From NCBI GenBank assembly GCA_020722815.1, contig DYKB01000008.1, forward strand, positions 50,428 through 114,427: a DNA stretch of 64,000 nucleotides, given 5' to 3'. Every line of letters starts with the position of its first letter. The stretch's first letter is position 1. A model generated the notes under the pieces. That model was not told the DNA's origin. It saw only the letters and a list, made by a program, of their open reading frames with translations, and made no database searches. Source of the stretch: Caldithrix sp. GTDB lineage: Bacteria > Zhuqueibacterota > Zhuqueibacteria > Thermofontimicrobiales > Sulfurfontimicrobiaceae. Below, piece by piece: positions 18,395 to 26,409 of the stretch. The position numbers and the translations under genes were made by a program.

Positions 18395-19870
18395 TTATAT
18401 CATTGTTTCGAATCGGAAAGGCATGCTCGCATATTCTCCGACGGAGAATGGAATTCCCAGATACTTTTTATCACTTTCCGGAAGCCCATATCGCAGCGAA
18501 TAATCACCATAGAATCCCCGGAAACGAATTTTGCCATTATCATCTGTATTTAAAATTTCGTGTGTGTGCCATTCTTTATGAATTAAATCCATTACGGTTT
18601 GCAAAACCGGTTTTTCCTCGTAAGCAGGTGAATTATTATCCTGCCAGGTGGTCGCCATCCCCATAAAACCCCAGAAGAAGAAACTTTCGATGGCGGGATG
18701 GGCAAATGCATTGGTCAGGAATTGTTTCACATACTCAGCAATGTGCAGATCCTGCTCATTAGGTGGCAATTTTGAAAAGTCGTTTCCAAAATCTTTTGGA
18801 TGCGCCCAGAATTCGGTAATATGTAAGGGTAACCTGGCCTGCGCCATTTCATCGTATAGTTCAATTTGTTGCGCGGCGGTAACTGCGCCGCTGTGGCCCT
18901 GCATCCCAATTGCTGCCGGTGGAAAACCCAATTCCCGTAATCGTTTTACCAGTTCCAGATAACGTTTCCGTTGCAGGGCGGCGGTGAAAATAGTGCCGTC
19001 TTTACTCCTCACTCCACCTGCTTGAGCCGCATTGGTATCATTATCATTGGCAGCCAATTGAGCCTTTTCATTGTGATTTTTTTCCAGTCCATAATCATTA
19101 ATAAGAAATTGCGCATCTGGGTCTTCTTCACGACAAATACGAAGGACAAACGAAATATATTCAGCCATGTTATCGAGAGTTTCCCGATATGGCCAATCAC
19201 GTTTGGGGAGATTTTTAAGGGACGGTTCCCAAAGCATTTCATTTACCGCATCCCAGAGCTTTACCTTGCCTTTAAAACGCGCGACCAGACTCCGCAGCCG
19301 GACTTCCAAAAATTTCAATTGTGTAGAATATTCATATTTTGACAGCCATTCGGGCACCGCTTTCGGTACTGTCCAAAAAAGTGGATGCCCTTTGACTGTC
19401 AAACCGTTAGCATTTCCCCAGTCAACCGTATCCGCGAAACCATCCAGTTTATATGCTCCCTGATAAGCTTCGGTTTTGGCCAGATTATTTCGCGGCCGTT
19501 CAGTCCAATAGCAGGTTGAATTCACTGCGTTTAAAACCTTGGCGAAAACTTTTCGATAGACATCCAGTTTTTCTGCAGCAGCATCTCCCTGACGAAAAAG
19601 GACGTCCATCGGTGGATTACAATCGCCAAACAGAAAAGCATGTTTTTTTAACACGATTTCAACCGAATGGTTTCTTAAGGGATTTCCCTGTCGGTCGACT
19701 AATTGAATTTCTACATCCCGCATGCGAACTTTTCGAATGGAATCACTCGCATTGGATACATTGGAATTGGAAGCATAATTCAGACTTTGCCGGTTTCCCG
19801 TTAATGGATAAAAAAGTGCTGAACTAGCCGCACCGAACGCGGCGGATTTAATAAAGTGACGTCGTTTCAT
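18395..19870 (-). CDS. GH10 endo-1,4-beta-xylanase, Tat-type signal
   Basis: 491 residues. The N-terminus KRRHFIKSAAFGAASSALF is a twin-arginine signal, so it probably leaves the cytoplasm folded. A short beta domain (about 45-75) precedes the TIM barrel. GH10 landmarks: KGHPLFWTVP (160-169), WDAVNEM with acid/base Glu211, FLINDYG (255-261), GMQGHSG (322-328) and LHITEFWA with nucleophile Glu353. All catalytic positions are kept. A C-terminal beta region ends at 491 without a T9SS tail. It should cleave internal beta-1,4-xylosyl bonds. AAGGA precedes the ATG. The GH42-like gene lies 12 bp upstream, consistent with one operon. Confidence 0.92.
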   Translation of the reverse strand: MKRRHFIKSAAFGAASSALFYPLTGNRQSLNYASNSNVSNASDSIRKVRMRDVEIQLVDRQGNPLRNHSVEIVLKKHAFLFGDCNPPMDVLFRQGDAAAEKLDVYRKVFAKVLNAVNSTCYWTERPRNNLAKTEAYQGAYKLDGFADTVDWGNANGLTVKGHPLFWTVPKAVPEWLSKYEYSTQLKFLEVRLRSLVARFKGKVKLWDAVNEMLWEPSLKNLPKRDWPYRETLDNMAEYISFVLRICREEDPDAQFLINDYGLEKNHNEKAQLAANDNDTNAAQAGGVRSKDGTIFTAALQRKRYLELVKRLRELGFPPAAIGMQGHSGAVTAAQQIELYDEMAQARLPLHITEFWAHPKDFGNDFSKLPPNEQDLHIAEYVKQFLTNAFAHPAIESFFFWGFMGMATTWQDNNSPAYEEKPVLQTVMDLIHKEWHTHEILNTDDNGKIRFRGFYGDYSLRYGLPESDKKYLGIPFSVGEYASMPFRFETMI

Positions 19871-19882
19871 ATTATTTTCCTT

Positions 19883-22075
19883 TTATTTTTCACCTCTAAT
19901 CCACCTGCCACTATACGCTTCGAGAAAAATTGATTCAGGTTTTAATATTTCACCGGTAATGGCATCGATGATTGATTTGTAATGAGAGTGCGTGAACTTT
20001 AGCGAGGTTGTTTTAGCCTGATCGTCATTAATAAAAAAGTAGTGATCGGCTTTGGGGCTCGCCAATCGATAAACAATAGCATTCGGACATTGATAAGGAA
20101 ATGTCTTATTTTTTAATATATGTTTTAAAGTCCACTTTTCTATCAATGAATTCCCTGGACGTTTCATGGCAAAGGATGCATCAGCAGCCAGAATATTGGC
20201 ACTGCCTTTTCCTAATTTATGTTCAGTAACGGATGGTTCGCCCGTTTGGAATTTTTCAATAATTTGCGCGGTTGTCGGTTTTAACTCAATGACAAAGCCG
20301 GAAAGCATAACCTCTCCGATTTTTCGGGGAACATTATTGGAATATTGAAAATCAGTAATTGAAGTTCCAAAAAGACGTTCGAAAGGCGAGCCTTTGCCGG
20401 TATCGAGCACTTTCCCCTGTTCGTCCCACCATCCACCGGGAGCATCCAGCACAATCCGCCCACCCTGTCTCACGTATGCTTCAAAAATCGGAAACAAATC
20501 GTCATTGATGGCGACCTGTGCTGGCAGATAAACCACTTTATACCGGGGCGCCAGGCCAGCCTTCAAATCCGATGGCGTCACGTACTCGTAAGGAATATTG
20601 GCATTAATCAGGGCCCGACTGATGCCAATTCTCGCCTGTACCGGGTAATGTTTGAAATGCGTGCGTCCCGGACCGGCAATAGCTGCCCATATTGCTTCAT
20701 TATCCCAATTCACCAAAACGCCCACCAGTGGCTCCTTATGAGCTTTCCAGAGTTCATCGCGGTATTTATCGGCGGTTTGGGCAATTTGTCCGGCCCGGAT
20801 GGCGCGTTCGGAAGGTTCGTACTGCCGATTGAGCAGGGCATATTCACCCGATTCCCAACCCGCGCGACGGTAATTCCAGGCCCAGAGACCGACGCCTTTA
20901 AATCCACCAGCCAGATATGAGAGTAACAATTGGGTAATGGTGCCGGCATTGACCGTATAGCCTGGGGTTCCTTCCTGACCGTGCCGTTCCCAGCCTTTGC
21001 CGCCACTGAATTGTTGTGGTCCGCCGGTACTTTCCCAGGTGGCTGCCCAGCCGCCCTTGAACCAATCCGTCGCGAGAGATGACTGCATGTAAATGCAACG
21101 TGCCACCTCATAGTCCACTTCTTCATAATGCCAGGCGAGATGGATTGACGGGTAGAATGAACCGCGATCTTTCATCAGTTCGGCGATTCCTTCCATATCC
21201 GTTCCGCGTGAGGCAAACGGCAAAAAAAGCCCCATTTCGCCACCAGCTCGTACCGGCTGTTCCGGGAAGTCAGAAACTACATTATTTCGAAGGTATTCGA
21301 TATTCATATCAGCTTTAAAGCGGAGAATATCCCTTACCCGGCCATATTCACGACCAGCGGCTGGAATAATTTCGTCTGTCCCTGGAATAACAGTGATCAG
21401 CGGATCGTTTTCAAAATCCTGCCAGGATTGATAAGGATTTTCACAAATACCTACTTCATATTGATTCCAGGCCGTTGTGAGTTCTTCAATGGTTTTATAC
21501 TGTCTCTTCACCCAATCGCGAAAAAGCCGCACATCATCCGGTCTCAAACAGGCGTCTGGTTGACTGAAATAACTTTTCCCACCGGGTCCTTTTTGCGTTT
21601 TCCAGACTTCCAACTGTTTAAAAAGGACTTTTTGCTGGTATTCCCGCATTTGGGGATTTTTCCGAATGACGTCAATTGGTGTGTCTTTGGGAATCCCCAA
21701 TTTTTTGAGTAATTCAGGGGTGATGGCTTCCCAACCACCTTCACCGTACCAAAATGGAATGATACCCTCTTCCAGTGCAATTCTTAATGTTTCTTTTTCA
21801 GGCCATTCCGGTGTGGCCATGGTTTGTTTGAGATTGGTAAAGCCAAGTTCTTTCATCAGGCGAAAGTGGTGCCGCATATCCTGCTCGGTACAGCCAGCCC
21901 AGGGCAGAAAAACCACGCCAAAAGGCATGGGAGCAATCTGCCGAAATTTTTGCTGTATAGGCGAATCGTGCAATTTATCATAAAGTTCGGTCAGAAATTC
22001 ATCCGATTGCTGGGTAAAACTGGTTATGACAGGTACTAAAATCGAGAGAATCGTTAATATGAATCGCATAGTCAT
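19883..22075 (-). CDS. GH42-like beta-galactosidase, secreted
   Basis: 730 residues with a Sec signal peptide (MTMRFILTILSILVPVITSF, cut after about 22). The barrel carries GH42-type landmarks: DMRHHFRLMKELGFTNLK, RLFRDWVKRQYKTIEELTTA followed by WNQYEVG, and a late WESTGGPQQFSGG where the nucleophile Glu is expected. Residues ~460-640 resemble the flavodoxin-like trimerisation domain (VGVLVNWDNEA, VVYLPAQVAINDDL, YVRQGGRIVLDAPGG). It probably removes terminal beta-galactose or a related residue. Its ATG overlaps the previous gene's TGA by ATGA at 22072-22075, so translation is coupled. No T9SS tail. Family membership is by pattern, so another GH-A subfamily is possible. Confidence 0.75.
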   Translation of the reverse strand: MTMRFILTILSILVPVITSFTQQSDEFLTELYDKLHDSPIQQKFRQIAPMPFGVVFLPWAGCTEQDMRHHFRLMKELGFTNLKQTMATPEWPEKETLRIALEEGIIPFWYGEGGWEAITPELLKKLGIPKDTPIDVIRKNPQMREYQQKVLFKQLEVWKTQKGPGGKSYFSQPDACLRPDDVRLFRDWVKRQYKTIEELTTAWNQYEVGICENPYQSWQDFENDPLITVIPGTDEIIPAAGREYGRVRDILRFKADMNIEYLRNNVVSDFPEQPVRAGGEMGLFLPFASRGTDMEGIAELMKDRGSFYPSIHLAWHYEEVDYEVARCIYMQSSLATDWFKGGWAATWESTGGPQQFSGGKGWERHGQEGTPGYTVNAGTITQLLLSYLAGGFKGVGLWAWNYRRAGWESGEYALLNRQYEPSERAIRAGQIAQTADKYRDELWKAHKEPLVGVLVNWDNEAIWAAIAGPGRTHFKHYPVQARIGISRALINANIPYEYVTPSDLKAGLAPRYKVVYLPAQVAINDDLFPIFEAYVRQGGRIVLDAPGGWWDEQGKVLDTGKGSPFERLFGTSITDFQYSNNVPRKIGEVMLSGFVIELKPTTAQIIEKFQTGEPSVTEHKLGKGSANILAADASFAMKRPGNSLIEKWTLKHILKNKTFPYQCPNAIVYRLASPKADHYFFINDDQAKTTSLKFTHSHYKSIIDAITGEILKPESIFLEAYSGRWIRGEK

Positions 22076-23544
22076 TTTGTCCTTATATTGTTATTGTCGG
22101 TGATAATGTATGGAAAATCAGCCAGTGGAAGGCGCTGTAAGCGTTGGCTGTTCCCGTCTTCTTGTACTTCAATTTTTGATACTTCGCCAGAAAGCAGATT
22201 AATCAGTACCGGTTGAGAAAAAATATTTTCCGTTTTAATTGAAATAATCGCCTCTTTTACCATATCCTGCATGTGCCAGACAATCCAGTAAGCCAGAAAC
22301 CTGTGTCCTTTCTCGTTTTGAATTTCGACAAATTGGATGTTTTTGACGTTGATGTTATAAAATGACCCTGCATCCTGAATTTCGGCCTGATATTGGTTCG
22401 TATTTACTGCTTTCAAATTACCATTGAGGATGGTGATCAGGTTTTGATAGGCCCGGTAAGCGGGTTTCATCTTCAGTTGGTTAAGCGTGAGTAATCCTTT
22501 ACTATTTAAAATGTCGTTTCTGCCGGTGGTATATTCAGCCAGACAAAAATAGCTGATAACGTCAGCATTGGATGATAAATCAACCAACATCCTTCGGAGT
22601 AACCATTTGGCCTGAATTGTTGGGCTCCAGGGGCCATTTCCCATCCAGCCAGAACCATTATCCTGCGATGGGTAGCCACATTCACCCTGCCAGATTGAAA
22701 TGGCTGGATTAATCGCGTCAAGACGTTCCTGAAGTCGTGAAACAGGGTTATCGACTTCCGCATACCACAAGGGTGTTTTGACAGAAACTTTTATTGGACG
22801 AAGCGTCGCTTCCGGAATTTCATTATACGGATGGAAAGATATGACATCAATATAATTTCCGATCCCGGCTCGCAAAAGCGAATCAGCAAATTCCATATCG
22901 AGCCGGGCCAGTGAGCCGCCGATAATCTTTGCCTGGGGATCAAATTTTTTAATAAGTTCATGAAATGCCTTCATCAACTCAATATATTCAGTGGCTTTGG
23001 GTCGGGGCTTCCAAAACCAGACTGTATTCGGCTCATTCCACAATTCCCAATGATCAATTTGATCCTTGTAACGAAGAATCAAGGATTTTGTAAAGATTTT
23101 CCATGATTCAATTTTTTCCGGCGTATTCGGTGCCTGAGATCGGGTATACAGTTTATGCCCGCCGTTGATACAGAGGGAAATATTAATCCGCTTTGAGGTC
23201 AGTCCATCAACGATTTGGTCCATTTGTTCCCAATGATATGTACCACTGGTATCAACGATATTTGACCAGTTTATTGATAAACGCACCCATTTGACGCCCA
23301 GTTGGGACGCAAAGTCAATCAATGAATCAATACGTCCCGACGTAATTGACGTCAATTCGTATGGATATTTGTCAATATGGGGCGGAAGTGCGTTGAATTC
23401 CACGCTCCAGGGAGCCGCATCAATGGAGAGAGAAGTTTGATGTCGCAAATATGTATGTTTATCATCGCAACCAGTGATGCAAATCGCTACTAAACATAAA
23501 CACAAACCGATCACCTGAAAATATTTTCTTTTTTTAACTAACAT
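22072..23544 (-). CDS. Clan GH-A glycoside hydrolase lipoprotein (GH39/GH5-like)
   Basis: 490 residues. The signal ends in the lipobox ITGC with Cys26 followed by DD, consistent with a surface- or membrane-anchored lipoprotein. The barrel shows VKWVRLSINW near the start, HWELWNEPN with acid/base Glu171, ISFHPYN (about 235-241), and ISIWQGECGYPS with nucleophile Glu288. This spacing fits GH39-type beta-xylosidases and related clan GH-A enzymes. A C-terminal beta-sandwich follows. Its stop overlaps the downstream start (ATGA). AAGGAG is 13 bases before the ATG. Substrate is uncertain; xylosyl or related pentose linkages are plausible given the neighbouring GH10. Confidence 0.75.
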   Translation of the reverse strand: MLVKKRKYFQVIGLCLCLVAICITGCDDKHTYLRHQTSLSIDAAPWSVEFNALPPHIDKYPYELTSITSGRIDSLIDFASQLGVKWVRLSINWSNIVDTSGTYHWEQMDQIVDGLTSKRINISLCINGGHKLYTRSQAPNTPEKIESWKIFTKSLILRYKDQIDHWELWNEPNTVWFWKPRPKATEYIELMKAFHELIKKFDPQAKIIGGSLARLDMEFADSLLRAGIGNYIDVISFHPYNEIPEATLRPIKVSVKTPLWYAEVDNPVSRLQERLDAINPAISIWQGECGYPSQDNGSGWMGNGPWSPTIQAKWLLRRMLVDLSSNADVISYFCLAEYTTGRNDILNSKGLLTLNQLKMKPAYRAYQNLITILNGNLKAVNTNQYQAEIQDAGSFYNINVKNIQFVEIQNEKGHRFLAYWIVWHMQDMVKEAIISIKTENIFSQPVLINLLSGEVSKIEVQEDGNSQRLQRLPLADFPYIITDNNNIRTK

Positions 23545-23577
23545 TTTTCTAAATTAACTCCTTTTTGAATTATCCGT

Positions 23578-25830
23578 TTAATTGAGATAGATCAACTTCC
23601 GGGTTTCACTAAAATTTTCACCTTCCAACTGACAAAAATAGATTCCACCGGCGATATTTTGAGCTTTCCAGTGAATTTTATGCAATCCTTTCGATACCTG
23701 GCCTTTGAAAATTGATACAATTTCACCACCCATTAAATCAAATATTTTTATAGAGATATTGCAAGATTGAGGTACTTCAAAAGCAGTAATCGTTGAATCA
23801 TTAAATGAATTTGGATAATTTTGTTTTAATGAAAAACCAGTCGGCAAGTTGGATTTTTGATTTGAACCAGTTTTGGTTTCCCCGATAATTTTATATGTTA
23901 CTTCTGCGTTTGCATCCTTTACGGAAATTTGCATCCCGTTTCCATTTACCCGGGTTGTTAATTGGCCTTCGCCCCATTTTTGATCGACAATTTTCTCACC
24001 GAATATGACTTCATAAACATTCCATTTTTCGTAATCGATATATTTTCCGTCACACCAGACTTTGGGCACAACCCCGGCTGGCCGGATAATTGTTCCATCC
24101 ACTAATTCATAGCTCGTGGTGGGCATAAATTCCATTTTCAATTTGCGGCCAGCCGTGCTTTGATAAATCAGTTGATCGTTGGATGGATGCGTCAATTTCG
24201 TTTTAGTGGCAATATTCTTTTTAAATTTTGAGTAAGAACCGTGTTCATCTCCTGTGCCGACCTCAAAAATAAGGGCGCCCAATTGCGGAGTTCTGTCTTG
24301 TTGTGTCCAATTATAGCGCTGATGGCTGGCTGAGAAATTTTGATTACCTGTTAATTTAAATTGAAAAGGAATAATCGCCAAATAAACCTCATGTCCCAGA
24401 TCGGCAAACAACGTATCGCCATGAATATCCACCACTTTATCTTTCGGCAAGGCGGTCCAGATTTTTTGAGTACCCTTAATCAGCCGCATCATCACATTTC
24501 GATATTGACCAATTTCTTCATACGGACAGCGTCCGGCCATATCATTGTCATCGCCGGCATTTCCAAACACCTGAATTGTACCATTATCAAGCCCTTTGAC
24601 ACCCAAACGCCAGACACTTTGTTCAGAAAAGATATGACCATTCGGATTCAGATAGGCATTCCCATCCGGACGATAGGTGGCGAGACTGCCAAGTGTATAA
24701 TTCTTTTCCAGATAGAGCGTTTCAAATTCGAATCGTCGACTGTCAGGTGTATCCCCTTTCCAGTGTTTATAATTTTCATTATCCAGATGATAAAAAGGTT
24801 TGGCGTTGTGCATTTCGACCGGGAATTGATATTTTCTTTGTGCAATGTCGATTACAACCTGCGGGGGGCGATATGAAGAATAGGGTGGAAATCCGACATA
24901 CTGATTGGCTGAATTTTGAATCGCTTTTTCCGGAGCGAATGATGGGTGATAATTTTTATCCACAAAATAGAGATATGAATAAAACCAGGTGGAACCATTG
25001 AATGGTAAATACGCATTCGTCTTTGCCCGAACGTCAGGACCGACCTGAAAGCCATCGAGATAGTGCAATGCGGCAGCAAGGAGCATCCAGTCCAACACGG
25101 CGCGCGCCTGTCGTTTTACTTTTTCTTCTTTTGCATATTCATGGAGTACCAGTACCGGCTGAAAACAGTATGCGAAATAGATATTGGAATCCCATTCCAC
25201 GCGTCCTGCATTGAAAATAGCGCGGACCCAGTTTTGCACATAATCATCAAAATATTTAATTTTATCCGGCTCATTCAGTTCGTGAGCCCAGAGATAACCT
25301 GCCAACCGAGCCATCCAGTTGAAATTTTCTGAATTAAACTCGGTAATCGAATAAAGCGGGTCCATTTGGCCGTCCGGCCGGGTCATATATTCCCAGCCGG
25401 TATCATCAATCATCTTTCGCGCCTGATTCACCTGTGCGGCCGGCAAAAGCGGTTTGAAATGAAAATAATATTGTGAATACCCCGGACATGAAAAAGGCTT
25501 ATAAAAAGTACCGGCTTTTGAACTAAAAATCAGATCGCGTCCTTTGGTATTAATCCAATTAATGATTTTATTGGAATCAGCCCGATCATGCCACATATTA
25601 GCCATAAGGGCAGGCCAGGCACGCTTGCCGGCATCCGGATCGGCATTGCCATTTTCTATTCCCCATGGATAGCGATTTTCAACCAGCGCTTTCAGGCGTA
25701 TTTGATAATCCATTTCCCATTCAGCGCCGGGTCGAATTTGCTTCTGGATGATTGAATCGGGTGTTTGGGCGCTGACTGACGCTATCACGAATAAAATAAA
25801 TGATAAAATTTTTATAAATTTTTTATGCAT
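23578..25830 (-). CDS. Secreted protein of unknown function with T9SS tail, possible lyase fold
   Basis: 750 residues. A Sec signal (KILSFILFVIASVSAQ) is followed by ~400 residues of helical, Trp/Tyr-rich sequence (KRAWPALMANMWHD, NWMARLAGYLWAHE, RARAVLDWMLLAAALHY-like segments) that suggests an alpha/alpha toroid such as those of polysaccharide lyases, then a beta-rich part. I cannot name the family. The last ~85 residues are a T9SS sorting domain with the variant NYPNSFN, IKIFDLMGGEIVSI, GIYFCQLEGENFSE and RKLIYLN. AAGGAAAG precedes the ATG. By position between GH39-like and heparinase-like genes it is likely part of polysaccharide breakdown. Confidence 0.7.
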   Translation of the reverse strand: MHKKFIKILSFILFVIASVSAQTPDSIIQKQIRPGAEWEMDYQIRLKALVENRYPWGIENGNADPDAGKRAWPALMANMWHDRADSNKIINWINTKGRDLIFSSKAGTFYKPFSCPGYSQYYFHFKPLLPAAQVNQARKMIDDTGWEYMTRPDGQMDPLYSITEFNSENFNWMARLAGYLWAHELNEPDKIKYFDDYVQNWVRAIFNAGRVEWDSNIYFAYCFQPVLVLHEYAKEEKVKRQARAVLDWMLLAAALHYLDGFQVGPDVRAKTNAYLPFNGSTWFYSYLYFVDKNYHPSFAPEKAIQNSANQYVGFPPYSSYRPPQVVIDIAQRKYQFPVEMHNAKPFYHLDNENYKHWKGDTPDSRRFEFETLYLEKNYTLGSLATYRPDGNAYLNPNGHIFSEQSVWRLGVKGLDNGTIQVFGNAGDDNDMAGRCPYEEIGQYRNVMMRLIKGTQKIWTALPKDKVVDIHGDTLFADLGHEVYLAIIPFQFKLTGNQNFSASHQRYNWTQQDRTPQLGALIFEVGTGDEHGSYSKFKKNIATKTKLTHPSNDQLIYQSTAGRKLKMEFMPTTSYELVDGTIIRPAGVVPKVWCDGKYIDYEKWNVYEVIFGEKIVDQKWGEGQLTTRVNGNGMQISVKDANAEVTYKIIGETKTGSNQKSNLPTGFSLKQNYPNSFNDSTITAFEVPQSCNISIKIFDLMGGEIVSIFKGQVSKGLHKIHWKAQNIAGGIYFCQLEGENFSETRKLIYLN

Positions 25831-26030
25831 GAGTCACTTTCCTTTTTAAAATGGCCCAGATTTAAAAACAAATTGGTCGAAAATGATCTATCATAATTTT
25901 ATGACTGGATTAACTGGATAATACTGGATTTGACAGGAAAAGAAAACCGATCGGTTATAAATCCTGAAACTCTCTCTCATCGAGTTAATCCGGTTAAAAA
26001 AATCACAAGATATAAAATGGTTATCCCTTA

Positions 26031-26402
26031 ATAATTTATAGCCACGAAGACACGAAGACACCACGAAAACAATAAATTTTGAATTATCATTGCTAAAACC
26101 TGGTTTTGACTCTTTTCAAAATGAGTCAAAAAATCCAACGAATTTTTTATGTTATTTATAGTAACCGTTCACAAGGGGAATAAGTTAAATGTTTCTGTCA
26201 TGCCCGAATGCTTTTGTCGGGCATCCATTTGTCTAAAAAAGTATGGATTCCCGCCAAAAACATGCGGGAAGGACAAACTCGATCCTCCCAGTGAACGGAT
26301 ACTATTTATAAAATATAACTAATTAAAAAACAATATGTTAAATTTTCTGTTAAAAAACATGAAGTTTTCTTCAGGCCTTCGTGTCAAAAATTTATCAAGA
26401 GT
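26031..26402. repeat. CACGAAG-ended element, family C copy 1
   Basis: Left end AATTTATAGCCACGAAGACA (about 26033-26052) is loosely repeated in inverse orientation at 26369-26402 (CAGGCCTTCGTGTC then AATTTATC). Similar ends flank the elements at 31681 and 37083. A separate palindromic element (26161-26302) sits inside. No gene is found in the gap 25831-26409; the stretch before the element has only decayed direct repeats (GGATTAACTGG-type). Confidence 0.5.
26161..26302. repeat. Nested palindromic element
   Basis: GTAACCGTTCAC (26161-26172) and GTGAACGGATAC (26291-26302) are inverted repeats matching at 11 of 12 bases. Inside are two hairpins: TGCCCGA/TCGGGCA (26201-26223) and TTCCCGC/GCGGGAA near 26246-26270. 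The second shares CCCGCCAAAAAC with the repeat at 41646-41765. It lies wholly within the family C element, so it inserted later or moved with it. Confidence 0.65.
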
Positions 26403-26409
26403 CCAGGCA

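Noticed and set aside
19009..22039. Several plus-strand frames of 70-138 codons opposite the GH10 and GH42-like genes
   Set aside because: They are antisense shadows of well-supported genes and show no domains.
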